The position numbers and the translations under genes were made by a program. A stretch of DNA of 64,000 nucleotides from Lacinutrix sp. Bg11-31 (GTDB taxonomy: Bacteria > Bacteroidota > Bacteroidia > Flavobacteriales > Flavobacteriaceae): contig NZ_CP025118.1 in assembly GCF_002831665.1 (NCBI RefSeq), positions 1,736,001-1,800,000 on the forward strand, read 5' to 3'. The notes under the pieces were generated by a model. That model saw only the letters and a list, made by a program, of their open reading frames with translations. It was not told where the DNA came from and did not search any database. Positions 44,904-54,183 of the stretch are shown one piece after another (the first letter of the stretch is position 1; every line of letters starts with the position of its first letter).

Positions 44904-45929
44904 CTATTCTGCTTTTACACTGTTATAATTACTAATCATTTGCTTTGGCAATTTTTTCCATGAGTAGAATAATTTCGAAAAACGCTTATTTAGAACCAAC
45001 TTATAAAACAGTTTATTTTTTATAAAGTAACTAATACTATTCATTTTTTGTCTTTCTAAAAATCCAGAAATAACAACATCCTTATCACTATTATTAATAG
45101 CTATTTTAGACATCCAATCTTCCATAACATTACCCATGTGAAAAGCATAGTTCTCCTGCGTTGTTACTCTCCAATAATCAAATTCTAAAGCTGCAGAATC
45201 TAAATAACCTTCAGAGTTCCCTCCTAGTTTATAACCCAAATACGATTTTACAGTCTCAAATTGCTGCTTTTTATAGGTTGCTACAAAATGACCTGAACCT
45301 AATAGTACATTTACTTCTTTATTTTCGATACCTAAACCGTACTTTAAAAAATCTTTATTATAAGTCTCATCCCAACCAATACTTTTATAAAATAAGGCTA
45401 ATGCTTTTGGTGACTTTATAGGAAGAAATTTAAAGTTTTTATTAAATAGGTTATCGTAAATAACATTTCCGCAATGCGATTTAAACATATTAAATTGAGG
45501 CACAATACCAACAACGCCAACTTTTGGAAAGGTTTTAAAAACCTTAGCTGTTTCTAATTGCCATCCGTTAGTAAAAAGCACATCTGCATCTGTAATGGTT
45601 ACTAGCTCTATAGTATTACCAACCAACCCTTTTAAAATAGCATTTAATTTGCCAATGTTAGTGGTGTGTATTAATTCTTGAATGCTTCCTTTTTTGTATA
45701 AATGTTCAAGGTAATCTACAACTGCGTCACAACTTCCATTATTTACAATCGAAAAGAATGTGCTGTTGTGTGTTGTTTTAAATAAAGACTCTAAAGTTAA
45801 TTTTAAAATAGATAAGCTATCTTTAAAATAACCTTCTTGATTAGGTATATAAACTGGCATTACTACCTGATGTGTAAACTCAGATTTTTCTAATACTTGG
45901 TCTTTATGTGGATTGTAACCTATTCTCAT
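44904..45929 (-). CDS. Glycosyltransferase family 2
   Basis: GT-A type protein of 341 residues with QVVMPVYIPNQEGYFKDSLS (about 22-41) and the metal-binding region LVTITDADVLFTNGWQ (about 108-123). The acceptor region contains LGSGHFVATYKKQQF. The C-terminus is long and basic. The gene order and tight spacing place it in the same transcript as its GT neighbours. Confidence 0.83.
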   Translation of the reverse strand: MRIGYNPHKDQVLEKSEFTHQVVMPVYIPNQEGYFKDSLSILKLTLESLFKTTHNSTFFSIVNNGSCDAVVDYLEHLYKKGSIQELIHTTNIGKLNAILKGLVGNTIELVTITDADVLFTNGWQLETAKVFKTFPKVGVVGIVPQFNMFKSHCGNVIYDNLFNKNFKFLPIKSPKALALFYKSIGWDETYNKDFLKYGLGIENKEVNVLLGSGHFVATYKKQQFETVKSYLGYKLGGNSEGYLDSAALEFDYWRVTTQENYAFHMGNVMEDWMSKIAINNSDKDVVISGFLERQKMNSISYFIKNKLFYKLVLNKRFSKLFYSWKKLPKQMISNYNSVKAE

Positions 45930-45936
45930 TTACAAA

Positions 45937-47037
45937 TTAAGTTCTTTCTTGAAATTTCTTTATTTCATTTAAATTATTGAAACCATTTTTTTGATCTGGC
46001 TCTAAATAATTGCCTTCTGCCCATTCGTTCCAAGCTTTAATAAAAATAATTCTCTCGTCTTTATTATAGTTTTTAATTCTATCATAACAATTTTCTAAAT
46101 TTTTAAAAAACAGCTCTGGCTTCGTGTTTATAATTACTTGCCCTTTATGTCCACTTCTTGGTGTGTGATCCCAATTTGGGCTACAACTTGGATAGAACTT
46201 TACACTCTTAGGTATGTCTCTATAATCACTTGCTTCAACGATTTTACTGTGATTGTAAATATTTCTTAATTTAAATGATTTGTATTTAAATTGATTCAAT
46301 CTATAACCTGTAACTTTATTAACTAGTTTATCTAAAAACCCATACTTAACTCTCGAAAAAAGATGACTTGGACTTGGTGGTGTTAGAGCATCAAAACCTT
46401 GTTCTTTATATGGAAAATCGAAATGCTGATAGGCAATAAAATAGACTCCTTTTAATCCATTTTCAACAGCTAATTTATTCCACAATTTAATAAATGCATT
46501 TGAGTCTGGAAGTCCTGATGGATTATAAATGGTAAAAATTGGTTTATCGTTAATAGTTAAATACCTTTTATCTTTAAAAGCAGGTAGCACTTCGTAAAAA
46601 TGATTTGTATAATCTTCAATGCCAGAATAAGTTTGATCCATTAATAATCTTTTAAACTTATCGCCATAATCTAATCCTCCCCATTTTACATTAGCCCAAG
46701 CTAAAGAAAAACCAACATCTGAAACATTGGATTTTAAATGTGCTTGAAATGGTTTTTCTAGCAAGCGCTTTCCATCACCAAACCAATAATGCCAATAACA
46801 AAAACCTTCTACGCCATGCTCTTTCGCCATTTTGGCTTGCTGTTCTAAAACTTCTGGAACTCTTAAATCATAATATCCTAAATCGGCTGGTAATTTTGGT
46901 TGGTCATGGCCTTTAAACAAAGGCTTCGCCTTACCTACGTTTGTCCACTCTGTAAAGCCTTTTCCCCACCACTCATCATTTTCTGCTACAGGATGAAATT
47001 GTGGTAAATAATAGGCGATTACTCTAGCTTTGCTCAT
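45937..47037 (-). CDS. WbsX-type GH99-like protein, copy 1
   Basis: Protein of 366 residues with the WbsX signature at its start: YYLPQFHPVAENDEWWGKGF, then TEWTNVGKAKPLFKGH. The glycoside hydrolase 99-like barrel ends in FIKAWNEWAEGNYLEPD. WbsX proteins sit in O-antigen loci; some are annotated as glycosyltransferases, others as alpha-mannan hydrolase-like proteins. No signal peptide is visible, so it acts in the cytoplasm. It is a close paralogue of the protein encoded at 52191-53333. Confidence 0.85.
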   Translation of the reverse strand: MSKARVIAYYLPQFHPVAENDEWWGKGFTEWTNVGKAKPLFKGHDQPKLPADLGYYDLRVPEVLEQQAKMAKEHGVEGFCYWHYWFGDGKRLLEKPFQAHLKSNVSDVGFSLAWANVKWGGLDYGDKFKRLLMDQTYSGIEDYTNHFYEVLPAFKDKRYLTINDKPIFTIYNPSGLPDSNAFIKLWNKLAVENGLKGVYFIAYQHFDFPYKEQGFDALTPPSPSHLFSRVKYGFLDKLVNKVTGYRLNQFKYKSFKLRNIYNHSKIVEASDYRDIPKSVKFYPSCSPNWDHTPRSGHKGQVIINTKPELFFKNLENCYDRIKNYNKDERIIFIKAWNEWAEGNYLEPDQKNGFNNLNEIKKFQERT

Positions 47038-47047
47038 TTTAAAGTTT

Positions 47048-47866
47048 TTATCTTTTAATGCTATTTTTTATTTTAATAAATGGCTTAAGAATATAACTTC
47101 CTAATCTAAAAGTGGTTGAAGACCTTATGTAATTTATATTATCCTCATTTATTTTATTAGAAATTACTTGACCATCAAATATAAATAATTCAACTTCATC
47201 TACTATTCCCTCTGAAGCAATAATTATATTATAAAGAGCTGGAAGTTTTTTCGGGTATATTTCTTCAAAATTTCCTGAAAATATTTTTAAATTCTCAAAA
47301 GAATTAACTGGAGCTATTATAGAACTTCCATTAACACAATTTTGAAAATATGTTTTAGTGTTAGTAAAATGCCTCTTGGCTAAATTTTCAAATTCTTCTA
47401 GGTATAACTCTTTTATGTGATAAGGATTATTTTTTTGTAAATCGGAATAATATTTTTTATCTGGAGAAGACATTATTAACATCCCATTTGGTTTTAAGAC
47501 TCTTTTTATTTCTAAAAACATTTCTTCATGCTTGTCATGATGTTCTATTGTTTCAAAACTCACCAATACATCTATACTATTGTCTTCAAGCGGAATATTC
47601 TCTGCGCTACCAGTCAAAAAACTTAAATTATCATTTTTATATTTAATTTTTGCCTGATCTACAGCATCGTTATCTATATCAACTCCGATAACTTTTTTAG
47701 CTGCTTTTGACATTAAGAAAGAGCCGTACCCTTCTCCTGAGGCTATATCAAGTACTATTTTTCCTTTAACAAACATTGAGGACAACGCATACCTATGTAA
47801 ATGTTCCACTGATACGTTACCATAAATAAAAGTCTCTAACCTTTCACCTGACCATTTTTTTTTCAT
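47048..47866 (-). CDS. Class I SAM-dependent methyltransferase
   Basis: A 272-residue protein with an N-terminal Rossmann methyltransferase domain. Motif I is IVLDIASGEGYGSFLM (about 36-51), the ribose-binding acid lies in VIGVDIDNDAVDQAK, and motif III-like NGMLIMSSPDK closes the core. The C-terminal 90 residues are not assigned. It is close to the two WbsX proteins and several GTs, so it may methylate a glycan residue. Confidence 0.85.
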   Translation of the reverse strand: MKKKWSGERLETFIYGNVSVEHLHRYALSSMFVKGKIVLDIASGEGYGSFLMSKAAKKVIGVDIDNDAVDQAKIKYKNDNLSFLTGSAENIPLEDNSIDVLVSFETIEHHDKHEEMFLEIKRVLKPNGMLIMSSPDKKYYSDLQKNNPYHIKELYLEEFENLAKRHFTNTKTYFQNCVNGSSIIAPVNSFENLKIFSGNFEEIYPKKLPALYNIIIASEGIVDEVELFIFDGQVISNKINEDNINYIRSSTTFRLGSYILKPFIKIKNSIKR

Positions 47867-47885
47867 ATTACAATTAATCTATGTA

Positions 47886-49094
47886 TTAATTTTCTTTTAA
47901 AATATTGTCTAACTTATTTACAAAATTAGTATCACTAAAATAGTCTCCAAAAGGAAAAACCGGTTCTTTAGATATTATATTTTTACTAATTAAGGCTTCT
48001 AATTTTTCTTTTACCTCTTCAATATCATCTCCACTTGCAATATACTTTACATCATTTATTAAATGCCTTAATTCACTACGTCTTGGAGACACACAAAATA
48101 TTGGCTTATTTAAAGAAGCTAAAAAAGGAGCTTTACCAACAAGTATATTACAGTACAAAGGTCCGTTTTCTAGAATAATATTAATATCTGCACTATGCAT
48201 TTGTTCGTAAGACGAATTCGAAAAATTAAGTGTTCCTAAAATAGAAATGTTTTTATTTTTAGCATATTTACTTCTTAATCTTTGCACATCACCTCCTCCT
48301 AAACGTAATACAAATTCTGTATGCTCTTTAATTTGAGTGTTTGTTTTTACTAAAGTATCATAGGCATCTAAAAGCACATCAATCTGTCTTCCAAATTGAA
48401 TAGAACCATGATAGGCAAGTGTTACTGGTTTTTGCTTTTTACGCACATGCTCTATATCTGTTAAGTTGAAAACGGTTTCCGAGAATTGATGTGGCAACGT
48501 ATAAAATTGCTTTCTAGAACCATATAAAAACTCTAAATCTTGAGACATCATCTTAGCTGTACTAATACAACCTTTAGCTTGCTGTACTACTTTATACATA
48601 TTATGAAAACGGTTTAATTCGTCTCCAGACAACTCCTGCTTAGATCCTTGATACCAGAAAAACGGATAAGGATCGTGAAAGTTTATTATTGCTTTTTTTA
48701 AAATTTGAAGATCTTTCGCTGCCAAAATAATTTCATGATTTAAACCTGCACTTCTTATAAAAACATGATTGTATTTTGCATGATCTATAGTGGCAATATG
48801 TTTTGCATAAGATTTATGTATAAACCTATCGTACCAAGAGATATTAAATACTCGTCTTGTAAATCTATTTATCCATTTAACACTAAATGTTGGCTTTAAA
48901 TTAATAACATGAGATTGTATTGAGTTTACAGGTAATAACTCTAACTGGTCTTCACTATTATGGTTTTTAATGTACAACACATCTATAATAGCCTTTGGAT
49001 ATGCCATTCTTAACTTTGCAATAAAAGATCGTGACACGATGCCTTCGCTTGTGCCAGAAACTCTAAGATCTTGTGCTATTACTAGAAAATTCAT
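47886..49094 (-). CDS. Glycosyltransferase, GT4-like, without an obvious EX7E motif
   Basis: A 402-residue GT-B-like protein starting MNFLVIAQDLRVSGTSEGIV. An in-frame ATG 16 codons upstream exists, but the shorter start gives a proper beta-strand beginning. The donor half has VTLAYHGSIQFGRQIDVLLD and ILENGPLYCNILVGKAPFLA, where the expected second Glu of EX7E is missing. This may reflect a divergent transferase rather than an inactive one. Its 86-bp upstream gap shows no consensus promoter. Confidence 0.8.
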   Translation of the reverse strand: MNFLVIAQDLRVSGTSEGIVSRSFIAKLRMAYPKAIIDVLYIKNHNSEDQLELLPVNSIQSHVINLKPTFSVKWINRFTRRVFNISWYDRFIHKSYAKHIATIDHAKYNHVFIRSAGLNHEIILAAKDLQILKKAIINFHDPYPFFWYQGSKQELSGDELNRFHNMYKVVQQAKGCISTAKMMSQDLEFLYGSRKQFYTLPHQFSETVFNLTDIEHVRKKQKPVTLAYHGSIQFGRQIDVLLDAYDTLVKTNTQIKEHTEFVLRLGGGDVQRLRSKYAKNKNISILGTLNFSNSSYEQMHSADINIILENGPLYCNILVGKAPFLASLNKPIFCVSPRRSELRHLINDVKYIASGDDIEEVKEKLEALISKNIISKEPVFPFGDYFSDTNFVNKLDNILKEN

Positions 49095-49180
49095 ATTTAC
49101 AACTTCGTTTTTATTATATTCTTTAACGTTTATCTTATACAATAAACTATTAGCATTCTACAATCTATAATTTAGCAACA

Positions 49181-50248
49181 TTATACTAATTTACCATTAT
49201 TAAATTGTCTGTCTTTAAATTTCAATATTGGTCTTTCAACAATAATCCATGAAAAATAGCTAACTACAATTATAAAAATAGTTTGCATAAAAAATTCTAA
49301 ATATGAAAACTCATAGTGTGTAGCTGGAGTAATTATATTCAGCTTTCGTAATCCCCAAGCCCAGTATCTTGGTACTATATTGTGATACAAATATATTCCA
49401 TAACTAATAGTACCAATAAAATTAAGAGCTTTATTACCTAATATGTGTTTTACTAAAAAACTATTAGAATGGTATAAACAATATGAAATTATTGACACTG
49501 CTATAATTGCCGCAGCTAATCGACTAGAAAAATATGGAATATTTACAACAAGTTGATGTATTAAAACCATAATTAGTGTTGGGAAAAATACAACTTTTAT
49601 AATTTTTATAAATGCACTTTTATAAACAGGCTTTTTAATTTCTATATAGGCAAGCAAAGCACCTACTGCAAATGCATTAACACAAGACAATAATAACACT
49701 CCCGATTTTCCATCTATTAAAAAAGGATAAATTGTACCTACTATAATTAAAGCTCCAAAAAATATTAAAATCCGTTTTTTAAACATGAATAGTAATAACA
49801 ATGGCCAAAAGATGTAAAATTGTTCTTCTACGGCTAGTGACCAAAAATGTGCTAAGGATCCAAACCATTTGTTTTGAAAATAATTTAAATAATTAGAACC
49901 ATAAAACAAGTACCATAGTATATTCTCTTTAAACTGATTCCCAATGATACCACTAGTTAAATACATAAAAAGTAATAACAAATAGTATATAGGAAAAATA
50001 CGCAAGCTTCTTTTATAAAAAAATTGCTTAAGAATATTTTGTTTTGAAATCTCTCCATTATTATGAGCTATAATTTGAGAAAAAAGGGAGCGTGATATTA
50101 AGAACCCACTTAATACAAAAAAGATATCTACTCCATAATTGCCTAAAGAAAGTTTATGCACAATATGGTCCTGTGGAAAACGATGAGAAACAATTACAAA
50201 AAGCACAGCAATAGCTCGAATGCCATTTAAACCTGATATATATTTCAT
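49181..50248 (-). CDS. Acyltransferase-3 family membrane O-acyltransferase, second copy
   Basis: Membrane protein of 355 residues with about ten helices, related to the other acyltransferase in the locus. It begins ISGLNGIRAIAVLFVIVSHR, with the family His in SHR, and has GVDIFFVLSGFLISRSL and HFWSLAVEEQFYIFWPLLLL. It likely O-acetylates the glycan. The N-terminal RAIAV form is the more common OafA-like version, so the two copies may act on different positions. Confidence 0.88.
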   Translation of the reverse strand: MKYISGLNGIRAIAVLFVIVSHRFPQDHIVHKLSLGNYGVDIFFVLSGFLISRSLFSQIIAHNNGEISKQNILKQFFYKRSLRIFPIYYLLLLFMYLTSGIIGNQFKENILWYLFYGSNYLNYFQNKWFGSLAHFWSLAVEEQFYIFWPLLLLFMFKKRILIFFGALIIVGTIYPFLIDGKSGVLLLSCVNAFAVGALLAYIEIKKPVYKSAFIKIIKVVFFPTLIMVLIHQLVVNIPYFSSRLAAAIIAVSIISYCLYHSNSFLVKHILGNKALNFIGTISYGIYLYHNIVPRYWAWGLRKLNIITPATHYEFSYLEFFMQTIFIIVVSYFSWIIVERPILKFKDRQFNNGKLV

Positions 50249-50254
50249 AAAAGG

Positions 50255-51181
50255 TTATTTAATGTGTCTTTTATAAATTCTATAAAAAAATAAACGAAGC
50301 GGTAAGTGTAAATAAATAGCTTCCCATTTTAGTTTTTTTAGAGAAGGATAGTCTAGTGTATTAAAAATTCTATTAAACAGGTTATACTCCTTATAATCTA
50401 AAGAAACTTGAACAAAATAACGCAATATTTCTGTATTTAATAATTGCTTTTTATGTAAATCTGTAATCACTAAATGTATTGCATCTGCATAAGATTTAAG
50501 ACTTGCTTCATTCTTGTTATTGAAATCGCCAGTAATTGATGCTTCGTGTTTTCTACCGTAATACAAATCTTTATCTATAGATATTCCTTTATTAACAGAT
50601 GTAATAATTCTTGAATACACCTCCCATTCTTCAGCATATTTTAAATGCTCTGTATAACGATGGTTTTGGTAGCATGCTTTTGTCCACATAACTGCACAAG
50701 AATTAAATTGAAGCTCATTTCTAAGAATTTTATTAATATCTCTTTTATCTATATAGAAATGTGTGTATTCTTTAGAAAGGTCGAAATTATAATTAAAATC
50801 ACCTCTAAAAACACGCCTTATGTATCGACAAAAAGAAATATCGTCCTTAGCAAATTCATCTAAACATATTTCTAAATTTTGAGGATGTGCAATATCGTCA
50901 TCATCAAAAAATATAATGTAATCACCTTTTGCTAAATCTAATCCATAATTTCTTGAACCTGGCAATCCTTTTGTATAATTATCTGTTCTTTTTAAATAAG
51001 AAAAGCGTTTATCTTCTTCTAAAATGGGTTTTAAAACTTCACTTGTATTATCTGTCCCACCATCGTCGATTATCAGGCATTCCCAATTTTCAAATGTTTG
51101 TGCTTGTATGGATTTAATAGACTCAACAATGTATTGAGCTCTATTGTATGTTGCCATTATAATTGTTACGGTTGGTTTCAT
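50255..51181 (-). CDS. Glycosyltransferase family 2
   Basis: GT-A type transferase of 308 residues. It begins VTIIMATYNRAQYIVESIKS; the DxD region reads YIIFFDDDDIAHPQN (about 88-102) and the acceptor site AEEWEVYSRII. The C-terminus is helical with aromatic and basic residues (LPLRLFFYRIYKRHIK). It shares a nucleotide with the following GT2, so the two are translated together. Confidence 0.88.
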   Translation of the reverse strand: MKPTVTIIMATYNRAQYIVESIKSIQAQTFENWECLIIDDGGTDNTSEVLKPILEEDKRFSYLKRTDNYTKGLPGSRNYGLDLAKGDYIIFFDDDDIAHPQNLEICLDEFAKDDISFCRYIRRVFRGDFNYNFDLSKEYTHFYIDKRDINKILRNELQFNSCAVMWTKACYQNHRYTEHLKYAEEWEVYSRIITSVNKGISIDKDLYYGRKHEASITGDFNNKNEASLKSYADAIHLVITDLHKKQLLNTEILRYFVQVSLDYKEYNLFNRIFNTLDYPSLKKLKWEAIYLHLPLRLFFYRIYKRHIK

Positions 51182-52194
51182 TATTTTTTAAAAAAAGAAT
51201 ATTTAATTAGTGTCTTTATTGTCTTGATATCTAATACACTATAAAAGTTAAAAATTATAAATGCAGCTCTTAAAATGTTTTTTCTTTCTTTATAATTTAA
51301 AACAAAAACATACGTTATTTTATTCATAAGCAGTTTCTTTAAATCGCTTTTGTTACTGTAGTTTTTGTACTTAGAAAGCGCATTAAAAAACTCAAAAAAT
51401 ATGCTCTTATTATTTTTAAGCCAGTCGAACTTTATTTCTCTATATATTAAAATATTGGTTTGAAATTTAGCAATAACCTCATGATTGCTTACCATTATAG
51501 ATTTTGCAAAATTAGTGTACATTAATTCTACATTTTTTATAAAAAGTATATTTTTATCGTTATTTGAAGAAATACTATGGGTTAAACTATCTCCATGAAG
51601 TCTATAATTATACAGATTCTCTTTTAACTGATAAAACTCACTATGTAAAGAAGCTCTTAGCCAAAAATCGTAATCCTCAACTAAAAACAATGATTCATTA
51701 TACCCTTTATTTTTATTAAAAACTTCCATTTTATATAAAAAACAGGATCCAATAAAATTACCAAACAGCACGTTTTCAAAATCTAAAAACGATACTTTTT
51801 TAATTTCTTTGCCATTACTGTCTATCTTTGAGATATCACTATATACAAGGTCTACTTTATTAGTTTTTAATGCTTTTAATAAGCGTTCAATGGCATTTAA
51901 ATTAAATATATTATCATCACTAGTCCAAGTTACATAACTTCCTTTACCTGCTTTGTGTCCTAGATTTAAACTCGCTGGTAGTTTTATATTTTTTTTATTG
52001 TTAATAATAACGATTCTACTATCTTTTTCCTGAAATTTAGTTGCAATCTCTAAACTGTTATCGGTAGAACAATCATTAACTATAATTAACTCTATGTTAG
52101 TGTGTGTCTGGTTTAAGCAACTATTTATTGCTTCCACCAAATATTTTTCGCCATTATATACAGGCATAACTATAGAAACTAAATTTTTTATCAT
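51181..52194 (-). CDS. Glycosyltransferase family 2
   Basis: GT-A type transferase of 337 residues. It has VSIVMPVYNGEKYLVEAINS (6-25), the metal region YVTWTSDDNIFNLN (about 87-100) and the base motif LVEDYDFWLRASLH. The C-terminal third is lysine-rich and basic. It overlaps the WbsX-type gene by 4 nt. Confidence 0.88.
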   Translation of the reverse strand: MIKNLVSIVMPVYNGEKYLVEAINSCLNQTHTNIELIIVNDCSTDNSLEIATKFQEKDSRIVIINNKKNIKLPASLNLGHKAGKGSYVTWTSDDNIFNLNAIERLLKALKTNKVDLVYSDISKIDSNGKEIKKVSFLDFENVLFGNFIGSCFLYKMEVFNKNKGYNESLFLVEDYDFWLRASLHSEFYQLKENLYNYRLHGDSLTHSISSNNDKNILFIKNVELMYTNFAKSIMVSNHEVIAKFQTNILIYREIKFDWLKNNKSIFFEFFNALSKYKNYSNKSDLKKLLMNKITYVFVLNYKERKNILRAAFIIFNFYSVLDIKTIKTLIKYSFFKK

Positions 52195-53333
52195 AGCTCT
52201 GTTTCTATCATTTTATTTTTAACTGTTTTTACAACTTCTAACCACTGTAATCCATAATTTTTATCAGGTTCTAGATAATTCCCTTCTGCCCATTCGTTCC
52301 AAGACTTTATTACAATAAATCTTGGATTGTTAACATTTTTTTTAACCTCATCTACTGCTACTTCTAAGTGTTTTTTCCAAGTTTCTGGTGTTGCATTTTT
52401 AAAGATTAAAGATTTTTTTCCGCTTCTTGGCGAGTTATCCCAATTAGGAAATACACAAGGTATATACTTATTATGTGGAGATTCAATATTAAATTCTGAC
52501 ACACCTTTAGCATAATCGAAAATTAAAGGTTTTTTGCGAACACCTATTTTATAAGAAGCTCCAAACTTTGTTTTTAATTTATTTTCAATTCTATTTAGTA
52601 TACTTCCAAGCTTAAAAAAAGAAGGTTTTTGGTAGCGCATTTTAAGAAATACATCTATTCCTACTTGACCATAAATACTAGTATTATCTAGTACATTATT
52701 AGGCTGAGAAACAATTGTTGCTATAAAATAAACGCCATCAAAACCAGCTTGCTTAGCTAAACTATTAAACGTGTCTGTAAATGCTTTAAAATCTGGAATA
52801 TCCTCAATGCGATAAATATGAAACATTGGTTTATTATCTACCAATATATACCGTTTGTCTTTAAAAAATGGTAGTAAATAATTAAAATATTCTTGATATC
52901 CTTTAACACCACTATAGCATTGCTCTACCAATACTTCTGGGTTATCTAAACCATGCCATATGCCTTTCCATGTTTCGTTTGCCCAGCAAAAACAGAATGG
53001 AATATCAATATTTTTATTAGCAAGCATAGCTTCTGCTGGCTTCTCTAATAACATCTTATCTGTATCAAACCAATATTGATAATATATAAAACCATCGACA
53101 CCGTTCTCTCCTGCTAATTTAGCTTGTTCTTCTTGTATGATAGGCTGTTTCAACAAATCATAATATCCTAACTCACCTGGGATTATAGGTTGTTGGTGGC
53201 CTTTAAATAATGGTTTTGCTTTTTTTACATTTGTCCATTCCGTAAAGCCTTTTCCCCACCAAGCATCATTTTCAGGAATAGGATGAAATTGTGGTAAATA
53301 ATAAGCTAGAAATTGAATGTCTTTTTTCTTCAT
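52191..53333 (-). CDS. WbsX-type GH99-like protein, copy 2
   Basis: A 380-residue paralogue of the protein encoded at 45937-47037. It starts with YYLPQFHPIPENDAWWGKGF and ends with VIKSWNEWAEGNYLEPD. The DNA of the first 100 bp is nearly the same as that of the other copy, so the duplication or gene conversion may be recent. Its barrel, with GLDNPEVLVEQCYSGVKGY and IYRIEDIPDFKAF, is intact. Having two copies in one locus suggests use on two linkages or substrates. Confidence 0.85.
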   Translation of the reverse strand: MKKKDIQFLAYYLPQFHPIPENDAWWGKGFTEWTNVKKAKPLFKGHQQPIIPGELGYYDLLKQPIIQEEQAKLAGENGVDGFIYYQYWFDTDKMLLEKPAEAMLANKNIDIPFCFCWANETWKGIWHGLDNPEVLVEQCYSGVKGYQEYFNYLLPFFKDKRYILVDNKPMFHIYRIEDIPDFKAFTDTFNSLAKQAGFDGVYFIATIVSQPNNVLDNTSIYGQVGIDVFLKMRYQKPSFFKLGSILNRIENKLKTKFGASYKIGVRKKPLIFDYAKGVSEFNIESPHNKYIPCVFPNWDNSPRSGKKSLIFKNATPETWKKHLEVAVDEVKKNVNNPRFIVIKSWNEWAEGNYLEPDKNYGLQWLEVVKTVKNKMIETEL

Positions 53334-53337
53334 TTAT

Positions 53338-54183
53338 TTAATTTCTATTCTTTTTATATTTTCCGAAAATAGAAAAGCCAAGGAATTTGCTAAAAAAAAC
53401 ATCAATTACATATTTTTCGCTGTCCATTTGTTCTTTATGGGTTTCTTGTAACAAAATTATTTCTCTATCTAAATCTTGAAAAGTTCCATAATGCTTTACA
53501 AAAAAATCTGCGTGCTTTACATTAAGGTAGTTTAATAAATAGTCTGCTTTATTTTTATCTATACCTGTAAGCATAGAACTTTCTTTTATCCTATAGAAAA
53601 AACAAGTATTATCTAACTTAACTACTTTGCCTCCGTTTTTAAGCATTGCTATCCATAACTCCCAATCTTCCCAACCGTATAACATATTTTCATCGTAACC
53701 TCCAATACGTTCCCAATCAGACTTTCTAAATAAAGCAGAGCAAAAAATCATATTATTTCTACTCAAATTTTTAAGTGAAAAATCTTTTAAATTCCATTTT
53801 TCAGATACTGATCCAAACTTTTCTGCTTTTGCATAAACCACTTTAATGGCTTCATCTTTTTTAAAAGTACTTAAGGCTAAAGCAATATAATTGTCTGCAA
53901 TTTTATCATCTGCATCTAATGGCAATACATAGATACCTTTAGCTCTATTTATTCCTGTATTTCTAGTCGCACTTAACCCAGCGTTCTCTTGATATATGTA
54001 TAAAAACCTAGAATCTTTATCGCACCATCTTTTAGCAACTTCTTTTGTTTGATCTTTACTACCATCGTCTACAATAATACATTCCCAATCTTTGGCAGTT
54101 TGATGATAGACACTAGCAAGTGCCTCGTCAAGAAACTGCGATTGGTTATAACATGGAACTATTATTGAAACGTTAATATTCAT
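53338..54183 (-). CDS. Glycosyltransferase family 2
   Basis: GT-A type transferase of 281 residues with VSIIVPCYNQSQFLDEALAS (5-24). The DxD-type region is YVLPLDADDKIADNY (about 88-102) and the base motif is YGWEDWELWIAMLK. It resembles the glycosyltransferases of O-antigen clusters. It overlaps the upstream GT2 by 11 nt. Confidence 0.88.
   Translation of the reverse strand: MNINVSIIVPCYNQSQFLDEALASVYHQTAKDWECIIVDDGSKDQTKEVAKRWCDKDSRFLYIYQENAGLSATRNTGINRAKGIYVLPLDADDKIADNYIALALSTFKKDEAIKVVYAKAEKFGSVSEKWNLKDFSLKNLSRNNMIFCSALFRKSDWERIGGYDENMLYGWEDWELWIAMLKNGGKVVKLDNTCFFYRIKESSMLTGIDKNKADYLLNYLNVKHADFFVKHYGTFQDLDREIILLQETHKEQMDSEKYVIDVFFSKFLGFSIFGKYKKNRN

Noticed and set aside
49095..49142. 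Sixteen extra codons for the GT4-like gene
   Set aside because: The extension is charged and unlike GT-B starts. The ATG at 49094 begins directly with the first beta strand.
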